Assembly: GCA_955652855.1 (NCBI GenBank)
Contig: CATPCN010000501.1
Coordinates: 1-7,036, forward strand
DNA: 7,036 nucleotides
Direction of reading: 5' to 3'
DNA from: an uncultured Chthoniobacterales bacterium
GTDB taxonomy: Bacteria; Verrucomicrobiota; Verrucomicrobiae; Chthoniobacterales; UBA10450
In this document: positions 1-6,734 of the stretch, one piece after another
How positions within the stretch are numbered: position 1 is the first letter of the stretch
Layout: each line of letters opens with the position of its first letter
Made by a program: the position numbers and the translations under genes
Notes under the pieces: generated by a model
Told to the model about the DNA's origin: nothing
Databases searched by the model: none
The model's input: only the letters and a program-made list of their open reading frames with translations

Positions 1-2510
1 ATGCCGAGCTGGGTGTCATCCGCAAAGCGTTCACCAGCGCGCGCTCGGGCGCGGGCCGGATGATCGAAGTCGTGGGCGACTCCGGAATCGGCAAGACCCG
101 CTTGCTCGAGGCGCTGCGCGACGCGGCGACCGGGCTCAACAAGCAGCACGCCACCTGCGAAGCCTATACCGCCTCCAAGCCGTATGCCGTGTGGAGCGAG
201 CTGCTGCGCGAATACATGAATTTCGGGCGTGATGATCCCGAGGTGGTCATCGCCGAGCGTCTGCGTGAAGAGGTCGCCAAGCTCGATCCCGATCTGGCGC
301 CCTGGTTTCCGTTGATCGCAATCGCCTTTGGACTCGAAGTCGCGCCCACGCCGGAAGTCGAGCTCCTCGCGGAGACGAACCGGCGTACCAAAGCGCACGA
401 ATCGGTCGCGCGCTTCATGGCGGCAATGATGCCCAAGCCGCAGTTGATCGAGATCGAGAACGCGCACCACATGGACGAGGCTTCCGCCGAGCTGCTGTCG
501 TACCTGATCGGCGAGATCGGAACCCACCCGTGGCTCTTCGCGCTCGCGCGCCAGGGCTCCAAGGGATTCGTGGCGCCGCAGGCGGAGACCGTGGTTCGCA
601 TCGAGCTCAAGCCGCTCGCTCCGCCGGATGCGCTGCGGCTCGCCCAGTTGGCGACCCAGCAGACTCCGCTGGCCGCGCATGTGCTCGAGGTCGTGGCCAC
701 GCGCTCCGGTGGAAACCCGCAGTTCCTGCGCGACTTGTTGCAGAAGGTGGTCGACTCGGGTGGTATCGCGGATCTGCCCGATTCCGCCGAAGCGGCGACG
801 ATGGCGCAGATCGACTCGCTTTCGCCCGAAGAACGTACCGTGGTTCGCCACGCCGCGGTCTTCGGGCTGACCTTCCATCCGCGGATGCTCGCGTGGTTTG
901 CCGGGGAGGAAGGATTTTCCACGCCGACGCTGGCCGTGTGGGAACGGCTCGGCGATTTGTTCGATGAGGAGCCTGACGGATACCTGCGCTTTCGTCGAAC
1001 GCTGCTGCGTGACGCGGCCTACGGGGGCTTGCCCTACAGGCTTCGACGGAGACTCCACGCTCTCGTCGCGGCGCACCTCGAAGAGGAGATGGATTTCCCC
1101 GAGGATATGGCGGGCATCCTTTCGCTTCACTACTTCGAGGCGGGCGAATACCAGCCAGCGCGGCGATATTCAGCGGCTGCGGCGAAACGCGCCGAGGGCG
1201 CGTATGCCTATATCGAAGCCGCCGGGCTGTATGCACGTGCACTGGAAGCCGGGCGCAAGCTTCCGGGCATCGCGAACAAGGAGCTTGCCGTCGCGCACCA
1301 GGCGCTCGGAGATGCCTGGTACAAGGCCAGCGAGTTCCGCAAAGCGTCCGATGCCTACGTATCGGCCCGTCCTTTGGTTGAAGGCGATACTCTGATGGAC
1401 GCAAGCCTGATGCTCAAGCTCTCGCACTTGGAAGAAAAGCTCGGCAAATACGCGGAGGCGCTGCACTGGGCCGAGCAAGCCCGCAATATCCTTCAAGCAT
1501 TGCCGGGTCCGGAAGCGGCGCGGCAGTCGGCGCGCTCGAGTGCGTGGTATGCCAGGGTGCTTCAGTACGAGGGCCGCACGGCCGACGCGCTCGACTGGGC
1601 CGAACGAACGGCAGTCGAGGCCGAAGCAGCCGACGATCCGGAGGCCGTCGGGGATGCGTACTTCGTGATGGGCTGGGCCTACGGCGAGCTCCACAAGGAG
1701 GGAGGACAACAGCTTTTGGAGCGCTCACTGGCGGCCTACCAGCGGGCGGGCAATCTCGCAAGCCAGGCCGCAGTCCTGCTGACTCTTGGCGTCGTGGACC
1801 AATGGGAGGGCCGCTGGGACGAGGCGCTGGCCTACTACGAGCGTGGCCGCGATGCGGCTGCGAAAATCGGCAGCGCGGCGAACGCGGCGCTGGCGCGCGT
1901 CAACGCCGCCGAGATCCTGACCGACCGCGGCGAGTGGGCCGAGGCCGAGGCCGTCCTGTTGGAAACGCTCCCCTTCTGGAAGGCGTCGCAGTATCGCTAC
2001 TACCTGGCCGCGTGCCTTTCACTGCTCGGACGCGTGCTGCTCCGCACGAGCCGCCTCGAAGCGGCGCTCGGCCGTCTCGAAGAGGCCAGGGCGCACTTCC
2101 TGCATGTCGGAGCGGAGCAGGAAGTTCCGGGCGTCGACGCCCGCGTTGCGGAGTGTCGTCTCGCGATGGGGAATCCAGACGCCGCGATCGAGCTCGCAAA
2201 CGGTATGCTCGGCCGCGCAAGCGAGTCGAATGGGGTGGCCAGAGTCGTGCCTCTGCTCGAGCGAATTCACGGTCACGCGCGGCTCCAGCAAGGCGACCTT
2301 TGGAGCGCGCGGGACGCACTGGAAGCGAGCCTCGCCGCGGCCAGGGAGCGCGGCAACCTCTTCGAGGCGGCGTTGACCATGCTCTCACTGATCGAGTTGG
2401 ACCGCCGGGAAGGCGTCGAGGCGCCCCTCGAGATGGTGAACGAGAGCAGGTCGCTGCTTGCGAGCCTCAAGATCCGGGCGGTCCCGCCCGTGCCGCTCCA
2501 AGCGCAGTAG
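1..2510 (+). CDS. AAA-type ATPase with C-terminal TPR-like repeats (5' partial)
   Basis: The reading frame is open from base 3 with no stop, and the residues before the first in-window ATG (base 60) already read as the usual lead-in to this domain (AELGVIRKAF), so the gene starts upstream. Numbering from that ATG, Walker A is GDSGIGKT (6-13). A Walker B-like strand follows at 129-134 (LIEIEN) and then HHMDEAS, which is the family's usual EDxHWxDEAS motif with the second acidic residue replaced by Asn. GGNPQFLRDL (217-226) and the RDAAYGGLPYRLRRRLH block (317-333) are typical of the AAA_16-like ATPases found in adenylate-cyclase-linked and LuxR/MalT-like signalling proteins. From about 360 to 780 the protein is Ala/Leu-rich paired helices with repeated TPR-like patterns such as GKYAEALHWAEQA and GRWDEALAYYERG. 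No membrane segment is seen. It probably senses or scaffolds a ligand or partner in the cytoplasm. The N-terminal output domain (cyclase, kinase or DNA-binding) cannot be seen here. Confidence 0.88.
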   Translation, partial: AELGVIRKAFTSARSGAGRMIEVVGDSGIGKTRLLEALRDAATGLNKQHATCEAYTASKPYAVWSELLREYMNFGRDDPEVVIAERLREEVAKLDPDLAPWFPLIAIAFGLEVAPTPEVELLAETNRRTKAHESVARFMAAMMPKPQLIEIENAHHMDEASAELLSYLIGEIGTHPWLFALARQGSKGFVAPQAETVVRIELKPLAPPDALRLAQLATQQTPLAAHVLEVVATRSGGNPQFLRDLLQKVVDSGGIADLPDSAEAATMAQIDSLSPEERTVVRHAAVFGLTFHPRMLAWFAGEEGFSTPTLAVWERLGDLFDEEPDGYLRFRRTLLRDAAYGGLPYRLRRRLHALVAAHLEEEMDFPEDMAGILSLHYFEAGEYQPARRYSAAAAKRAEGAYAYIEAAGLYARALEAGRKLPGIANKELAVAHQALGDAWYKASEFRKASDAYVSARPLVEGDTLMDASLMLKLSHLEEKLGKYAEALHWAEQARNILQALPGPEAARQSARSSAWYARVLQYEGRTADALDWAERTAVEAEAADDPEAVGDAYFVMGWAYGELHKEGGQQLLERSLAAYQRAGNLASQAAVLLTLGVVDQWEGRWDEALAYYERGRDAAAKIGSAANAALARVNAAEILTDRGEWAEAEAVLLETLPFWKASQYRYYLAACLSLLGRVLLRTSRLEAALGRLEEARAHFLHVGAEQEVPGVDARVAECRLAMGNPDAAIELANGMLGRASESNGVARVVPLLERIHGHARLQQGDLWSARDALEASLAAARERGNLFEAALTMLSLIELDRREGVEAPLEMVNESRSLLASLKIRAVPPVPLQAQ

Positions 2511-2521
2511 GTTCGGAAACG

Positions 2522-2547
2522 CGACGCGGCCCCGCGGGGCCGCGTCG
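2522..2547. terminator. Perfect 26-bp palindrome, probable bidirectional terminator
   Basis: Each half is CGACGCGGCCCCG followed directly by its exact reverse complement, so the RNA from either strand can fold into a very stable GC stem with a tight loop. It begins 11 bp after the ATPase stop codon and ends 21 bp before the stop of the convergent exported-protein gene, the expected place for a shared terminator. There is no strong T-run on either side (only short GTT or GTTT stretches), so it is not a textbook intrinsic terminator. Termination could be Rho-assisted, or the hairpin may mainly protect 3' ends. Confidence 0.6.
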
Positions 2548-2568
2548 GTTACTGCTGTCGAGGGTTGG

Positions 2569-4236
2569 CTATAAGATCCCCACCCAGCCGTCGCCGAGGT
2601 CGATGACCGTCGTGAAATACAGTAGCTGCGTGTTGCCGCTGGCGCCGATCGCGAACGCGTTCCATCCGTGCTCGGCAATGCACATGTTGGCCTGCCTTAG
2701 CACCGTATACGGAGGCGGGAAGCTCGTCGCGTCGTTCGGGATGATCGGCAGCGGTGTGCTCACGACCATGGCACCCGCCGCGTGCGACGTCAGCGCCGAG
2801 AATCCCTCGGTGGCGCCGCCGCGCGTCACGGTGTAAGTCAGCGTGTACGTCCCCGCGTAGCCCGCGGACGTGGCCGGCGACTGACTGGTGAGCACCGTCG
2901 CCGTCAACCGTTCGGTCTTGATCGGATTGACTTGGCTGGGGATCACGATCGGGAACGGCGTCGCCGGCACCGCCGGGGCGCCCGTAACGGGAACCGCCGC
3001 GACACCGATGATCGTGATCGACGTTGCGTTCACGTCGATCGCCGCGCTCAACGTCCCGTAAGGCGCCGGCAGCTTCCCGCTCAGGCAAGCAAGACCGGGG
3101 ACGAAGATCGGGGCGCCGGATAGGGTCGTAAGCCACGCGACGCCAGGCCGCGGCGCGGTGGTCCAGCCCGTGAGCGGATTCGTGCTGTCGACGGGGCGAA
3201 GCCGCCAATTCAGCGTGTAAATAAACGCTGCGTTCGGCTGGATTCCGACGTCCCAGAACAAGTGCACCTGATCGTCGGTCAGTATGTTGTTCGTAAACGT
3301 GTAAGGGACCGGGACACACCCGAGCGACACACCATCTTTGTTGTACTTTCCGCGCGAGCCTGCCGCATATCCGGGCTGATCGGAAGCGAGATTCCCCGGA
3401 TTGACGAAATTCGACGCGAACGAATCCCCGCAGTTGAGGATGCCCTCGTAGACGGTAAACGATTGCGAAATGGTCGACGGAAAGCCCGGCGTGCTCGCCG
3501 TTAGCTGGTAGGTGCCGAACGAGTTGATCTTCAGCGCCGCGAATGTCGCGGTTCCGGTGGCATCGGTCGTGGCGGTGCTTCCCGACAGACAGCCCGACGC
3601 TACGGTGCAACCCGGAACGGTGATGGTCACCAGCGCATTGGCGGGCCCCGCGCCGCACGCGGTCGTCAGCGCGACCGCGACCGGGATGACGTGCCCCACG
3701 GTGGTGTTCGTCGGCTGCGTGGTGAAAGCCGTTGCTTGCCCGACGACGACGTTCGTCGTCAGGCCGGAGGGGCTGTTCACCAACCGGAACTCGTCGCCGC
3801 CGAGCGAGTTACCGGTATAGGCCTGCGCGCTCCATAAGTTCGAGCAAGAGGCGGAAGCAGGGACGGCTGCCGTCACCTGCATGATCCAGGTGTTGCCCCC
3901 GGCTTTTATGGTCGGGATGTTGACGAAGGAAACCGACGCTCCGCCCGCCTCGACCGTCCCGTTCCCGCCTTGCACCGACCCGCCCGCTATTGCGATGGGG
4001 TTAGAGAGTGTCCATCCTGTCGGGGCTATGAGGCGGGTCGAGTTGATCGTCGAATTGCCCGTCGGGGTCTCGTTCTTGAACGTCACGGTGACTGTTGTTG
4101 ATCCCACGCTGGCCGAGGCAGGTATGCCGCTAACGCTGAAGATCTTCTCGGGCGAGCTTGCAGCGCCGCTCGGCAGCGCGAACGCCATGATCATCATCGC
4201 CATCAAAAAGTACAGGATCTTGCGCATGCTGTTCAT
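2569..4236 (-). CDS. Exported protein with Ig-like beta regions, function unknown
   Basis: The 555-residue protein begins with a clear Sec signal peptide: Lys/Arg at 5-6, a hydrophobic core at 7-21, and a likely cleavage near 24-26 (SGAA-S). I chose the ATG at 4236 over the one three codons in because a G-rich ribosome binding site (GGGGGGGA, minus strand) lies about 7 nt upstream. Residues about 30-135 are Thr/Ser/Val/Gly-rich and strand-forming. Residues about 165-262 (FTTQPTNTTVGHV through TDATGTATFAALKI to YQLTAST) match the general pattern of bacterial Ig-like repeats of surface proteins. The remaining 290 or so residues, including NCGDSF, YNKDGVSLGC, WDVGIQP and a C-terminal LGDGWVGIL, I do not recognise. 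The mature part has eight cysteines (131, 194, 210, 216, 269, 307, 384, 519), which suits disulfide bonding outside the cytoplasm. There is no lipobox, LPXTG motif or final membrane anchor, so it is probably periplasmic, secreted or surface-associated. It stands alone as a transcription unit. Confidence 0.85.
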   Translation of the reverse strand: MNSMRKILYFLMAMMIMAFALPSGAASSPEKIFSVSGIPASASVGSTTVTVTFKNETPTGNSTINSTRLIAPTGWTLSNPIAIAGGSVQGGNGTVEAGGASVSFVNIPTIKAGGNTWIMQVTAAVPASASCSNLWSAQAYTGNSLGGDEFRLVNSPSGLTTNVVVGQATAFTTQPTNTTVGHVIPVAVALTTACGAGPANALVTITVPGCTVASGCLSGSTATTDATGTATFAALKINSFGTYQLTASTPGFPSTISQSFTVYEGILNCGDSFASNFVNPGNLASDQPGYAAGSRGKYNKDGVSLGCVPVPYTFTNNILTDDQVHLFWDVGIQPNAAFIYTLNWRLRPVDSTNPLTGWTTAPRPGVAWLTTLSGAPIFVPGLACLSGKLPAPYGTLSAAIDVNATSITIIGVAAVPVTGAPAVPATPFPIVIPSQVNPIKTERLTATVLTSQSPATSAGYAGTYTLTYTVTRGGATEGFSALTSHAAGAMVVSTPLPIIPNDATSFPPPYTVLRQANMCIAEHGWNAFAIGASGNTQLLYFTTVIDLGDGWVGIL

Positions 4237-4243
4237 GGAGTGT

Positions 4244-4250
4244 CCCCCCC
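4244..4250 (-). promoter_or_regulatory. Poly-G ribosome binding site of the exported-protein gene
   Basis: Read on the minus strand, seven consecutive G residues followed by ACACTCC precede the ATG at 4236, leaving a 7-nt spacer. No other purine-rich site lies nearby, so this tract probably serves as the Shine-Dalgarno sequence and supports the choice of start codon. Confidence 0.5.
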
Positions 4251-4308
4251 GGGAAAACGTCGCTAATCGACAGGATCGGCCTATGGCATGCCGACGAGAT
4301 GATGACGA

Positions 4309-4337
4309 ACAGTACGGTGCGCGGTGGCGCTAGTCAA
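4309..4337 (-). promoter_or_regulatory. Possible sigma-70 promoter for the exported-protein gene
   Basis: On the minus strand a good -35 element, TTGACT (4332-4337), is followed after exactly 17 bp by TACTGT (4309-4314), a weak -10 match with three of six consensus bases. Transcription would start near 4302, giving a leader of about 65 nt before the ATG at 4236. The -35 and spacing are good; the -10 is poor, so this is tentative. Confidence 0.3.
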
Positions 4338-4398
4338 CAGGATAAATCCACATTGCTCAGACAATTCAGGTCTGCGTCCGAGTGTGAGCGGGGGAAAG

Positions 4399-4434
4399 GT
4401 GGACACTTCTTTCCGCTAAGAATGACGCGTCCAC
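4399..4434. repeat. Nested imperfect inverted repeat
   Basis: Outer arms GTGGAC (4399-4404) and GTCCAC (4429-4434) enclose inner arms TTCTT (4407-4411) and AAGAA (4418-4422) around a 6-nt loop. The spacers between inner and outer arms are unequal (2 and 6 nt). It could be an operator, an RNA hairpin or a remnant of a mobile element end; nothing here decides between them. Confidence 0.35.
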
Positions 4435-4614
4435 GAAGTCGCGCCAAGTCCAACGTCATATTCGCCCATGAAATCGCGTCGACTCGGACGACATATCTCT
4501 GGCCGAACGCATATCACATGCAGAATTTGCGGCGATCGCTTTCGCGCGGGTCGACTGCGTTGTAACGATTTGGCGGTAACATTCATTTTTGTCGCATACA
4601 GCGCGATAACGAAA

Positions 4615-5511
4615 ATGGATCGCGACAAAGCCCAGCCGGCAATTCTTGGTGCCATTCCGCCGCTAGCCCGCGCGCTGTGGTTCGATCGTTCCCGAACGGT
4701 AGCCCGCGGACGCGCTGCGCGGGCTGCGCCATGCATTCGTACCCGATTGGGGCGTCGTGGGAATCGGGTAACCGCTGGTGCGCGCTTGGTGCCAACATTG
4801 CGGGGCTGCGCACGTTTCCCGCGCTCTCCGCCGTCGGCGTCGAGAATCCGAGCACGCAGCACGCACTGTGGGTCCGGCTCCATGGCGACGATCGCGGCCT
4901 GCTGTTCGATCGGGAGACGCAGGTCCGCGACATATTGGGTGACGCGTTTGCGATCGCAGACGCGGTCGATACTTTTCGTTATCGCGAAGGCCGCGATTTG
5001 AGCGGCTACGAAGACGGCACCGAAAATCCGAAAGGTGAAGCGACCGCGGAAGCCGCGCTCGTCGCGAGCGGCGAGGGGCTCGAGGGCTCGAGGGCTCGAG
5101 CTTCGTCGCGATGCAACGCTGGGTGCACGGTCTCGACCGCTTTCGCCGGTTCAATCCCGCGGAGCGCGACGCGATGATGGGTCGCAATCTGGAGTCGAAC
5201 GACGAATTGGACGATGCGCCGGCGTCGGCGCATGTCAAACGCAGCGCGCAGGAGAGCTTCGATCCGAACGCCTTCATGTGGCGTCGATCGATGCCCTTCG
5301 TGACAACCGGCGGACAAGGCCTCGAGTTCGTCGCTTATGTCGAATCGCTCGACCGCTTCGAGCGCATGCTGCGCCGGATGGCCGGTCTCGACGATGGCAT
5401 CATCGACGGACTATTCACGTTTTCGCGGCCCGTGACCGGCGGATATTACTGGTGCCCGCCGATCGCCGGCGGGCGTCTCGACCTGCGCTGCCTCAAGCTG
5501 TGGCGAGGTGA
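4615..5511 (+). pseudogene. DyP-type (YfeX-like) heme peroxidase, frameshifted
   Basis: The family reduces hydrogen peroxide using heme and oxidises dyes, porphyrins or other donors. Homology starts with MDRDKAQPAILGAIPPLARA (ATG at 4615), then moves to another frame for ADALRGLRHAFVPDWGVVGI (4706-4765), meets TAA (4769-4771), moves again to LGANIAGLRTFPAL (4785-4826) and runs to GYEDGTENPKG (5004-5036). After an 8-bp triple repeat (5076-5100) it continues in a third frame from MQRWVHGLDRF (5111) to GGRLDLR (about 5488). All key residues survive, split across frames: the distal Asp of GYEDG (5013-5015), the proximal heme-ligand His of SAHVKR (5231-5233) and the distal Arg of RRSMP (5282-5284). 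Summed, the pieces cover about 295 residues, normal for the family. No signal peptide is seen. The flanking genes are intact, which argues against general sequencing error. Independent translation of the C-terminal piece from 5111 is possible, but it lacks the distal Asp. The end is placed at the TGA at 5509-5511, reached in a different frame (ALPQAVAR then stop). Confidence 0.85.
5076..5100. repeat. 8-bp tandem repeat, three copies, inside the peroxidase gene
   Basis: The unit GGGCTCGA occurs three times head to tail (5076-5083, 5084-5091, 5092-5099) followed by one more matching G. Each copy forms a CTCGAG hexamer. With two copies the codons would read GEGLEGSSFVAMQRWVHGL, a continuous peroxidase sequence; with three, the frame shifts into a stop at 5175-5177. 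This looks like a slipped-strand duplication. Confidence 0.9.
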
Positions 5512-5542
5512 TACGCTGTCAGTCCCTTCATCAATCATCCGC

Positions 5543-5548
5543 AGAGGA
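5543..5548 (+). promoter_or_regulatory. Ribosome binding site deciding the MetE-like start
   Basis: AGAGGA lies 4 nt before the ATG at 5553. An in-frame GTG at 5508 would add 15 residues (IRCQSLHQSS...) that are not family-like and has no comparable site, so 5553 is preferred. Confidence 0.7.
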
Positions 5549-5552
5549 ATCG

Positions 5553-6698
5553 ATGAACGCTGCAGCCTCCGCGCCGCCCGGCGGCGCGCGCACGACGCCG
5601 CCGTTTCGCGCCGACCACGTCGGCAGTTTTCTGCGCCCGAAATTCCTGCTCGATGCGCGCGAACAGCACCGGACCGGCGTGATCACGCCGGACGCGCTTC
5701 GCGCGGTCGAGGATGAGGCGATCCGCGGCATCGTCAAGTTCCAGGAAGACCTCGGCTTGCACGGCATCACCGACGGCGAATACCGACGCACGTATTTTCA
5801 CATCGACTTCCTGACGCAGCTCGACGGCGTCGAGACGCATGGCGGCATCCACGTCAAGTTCCATAGCGCCAAGGGTGAGGTGGATTTCGAGCCGCCGGTG
5901 ATGCAGGTGACCGGCAAGGTGCGCCATTCGAAGCCGATTCAGCGCGCCGATTTCGAATTCCTGAAGTCGGTCACCACGCAACGACCCAAGGTGACGATTC
6001 CGTCGCCGACGATGCTGCACTTCCGTGGCGGTCGCAACGCCATCAGCCGCGACGCGTACCCGGACCTGGATGCGTTCTACGCCGACGTCGCGGCGGGCTA
6101 CGCCGACGAGCTCGAGAGTCTCGGCGCCGCCGGATGCACGTATGTTCAACTCGACGACACCAACCTTGCGTATCTGTGCGACGACAAGATGCGCGAGGGC
6201 GCGAAGGCCCGCGGCGACGATCCGAACGCGTTGCCGCGGCGCTACGCCCGGCTCATCAACGCGGCGATCGCCGACCGTCCGCCGGGGATGACCGTATGCG
6301 TTCACTTGTGTCGCGGCAACTTCAAGAGCGCGTGGGCGGCAGAAGGCGGCTACGAACCAGTGGCCGAAGTGCTGTTCAACGAGCTCGCGGTCGATGGCTA
6401 TTTCCTCGAATACGACGACACTCGATCCGGCGATTTCGCGCCGCTCCGGTATGTGCCCAAAGGTAAAATCGTGGTGCTGGGGCTCGTCAGCACCAAGGTT
6501 GGTCGGCTCGAATCCAAGGACGACCTCAAGCGGCGCATCGACGCGGCGGCGAAGTTCGCGCCACTCGAGCAGATGTGCATTTCGCCGCAATGCGGATTCT
6601 CGAGCACCGTGCACGGCAACGACATCGCCGTCGAGTCGCAAGCGGCGAAGCTGCGACTCTGCGTCGAGACGGCGCGCGACGTGTGGGGCGGCGTCTAG
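5553..6698 (+). CDS. MetE-like cobalamin-independent methionine synthase family methyltransferase
   Basis: This 381-residue protein is a single catalytic-domain member of the MetE C-terminal (Meth_synt_2) family, about half the length of full MetE and comparable to the YxjG/YxjH type. Full MetE moves a methyl group from methyltetrahydrofolate to homocysteine; other short members use other thiols (epoxyalkane:coenzyme M transferase) or other methyl donors, so the substrate here is open. Visible signatures are FRADHVGSFLRP (18-29), GITDGEYRR (71-79), TIPSPTMLHFRGG (148-160), VQLDDTNLAYLCD (198-210), VCVHLCRGNF (248-257) and ISPQCGFSS (343-351). The expected zinc ligands are present: His251, Cys253 and Cys347, with Glu286 in YFLEYDD as the likely fourth or substrate-binding acid. 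It is cytoplasmic, with no signal peptide. It follows the broken peroxidase by 41 bp and precedes the PLD-like gene by 36 bp. No S-box or other riboswitch is visible in the short upstream gap. Confidence 0.93.
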   Translation: MNAAASAPPGGARTTPPFRADHVGSFLRPKFLLDAREQHRTGVITPDALRAVEDEAIRGIVKFQEDLGLHGITDGEYRRTYFHIDFLTQLDGVETHGGIHVKFHSAKGEVDFEPPVMQVTGKVRHSKPIQRADFEFLKSVTTQRPKVTIPSPTMLHFRGGRNAISRDAYPDLDAFYADVAAGYADELESLGAAGCTYVQLDDTNLAYLCDDKMREGAKARGDDPNALPRRYARLINAAIADRPPGMTVCVHLCRGNFKSAWAAEGGYEPVAEVLFNELAVDGYFLEYDDTRSGDFAPLRYVPKGKIVVLGLVSTKVGRLESKDDLKRRIDAAAKFAPLEQMCISPQCGFSSTVHGNDIAVESQAAKLRLCVETARDVWGGV

Positions 6699-6723
6699 CC
6701 GTTTCACCGCTGACCGCCGGCAC

Positions 6724-6729
6724 GGAGGT
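6724..6729 (+). promoter_or_regulatory. Strong Shine-Dalgarno site before the PLD-like gene
   Basis: GGAGGT is the best ribosome binding site in the window. Five nucleotides downstream, where a start codon is expected, the sequence is ATC (6735-6737) in the frame of the phospholipase D-like protein. No ATG, GTG or TTG sits at a suitable distance in that frame. Confidence 0.7.
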
Positions 6730-6734
6730 CCGCC

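Larger units (their letters stand above)
4237..4614. other. Divergent intergenic region, 378 bp, no gene seen
   Basis: This gap lies between the divergent starts of the exported-protein gene and the broken peroxidase gene. It is less GC-rich than its surroundings, especially 4561-4615. Open frames through it lack recognisable protein features or a ribosome binding site. It holds the possible minus-strand promoter, the poly-G ribosome binding site and a nested inverted repeat at 4399-4434. I found no convincing plus-strand promoter for the peroxidase and no clear Shine-Dalgarno sequence before its ATG at 4615. Confidence 0.6.

Noticed and set aside
1544..2836. 430-codon plus-strand frame overlapping the ATPase tail and crossing the terminator
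   Set aside because: It is extremely Arg/Gly-rich, covers TPR-coding sequence in another frame and runs into the convergent gene antisense.
2549..3658. Second minus-strand frame of 369 codons within the exported-protein gene
   Set aside because: It is Arg/His-rich out-of-frame translation; the 555-residue frame has a signal peptide and Ig-like patterns.
3745..3760. Inverted repeat GACGACG-TT-CGTCGTC inside the exported-protein gene
   Set aside because: It is explained by adjacent Val/Asn/Thr codons in coding sequence; there is no sign of a regulatory role.
4560..4588. Possible plus-strand promoter TTGTAA with 17-bp spacing to TCATTT before the peroxidase
   Set aside because: The -10 match is too poor (two of six bases) to list as a promoter.
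4468..5001. Long plus-strand open frame of 177 codons with a small cysteine cluster (CRICG) near its start
   Set aside because: It only carries the peroxidase N-terminus from MDRDK (4615) to about 4690. The residues before that have no ribosome binding site or family resemblance, and those after are out-of-frame Arg-rich translation.
4615..5511. Programmed frameshifting to make the peroxidase
   Set aside because: At least three frame changes plus in-frame TAG/TAA and an 8-bp duplication fit decay or error, not a single slippery site.
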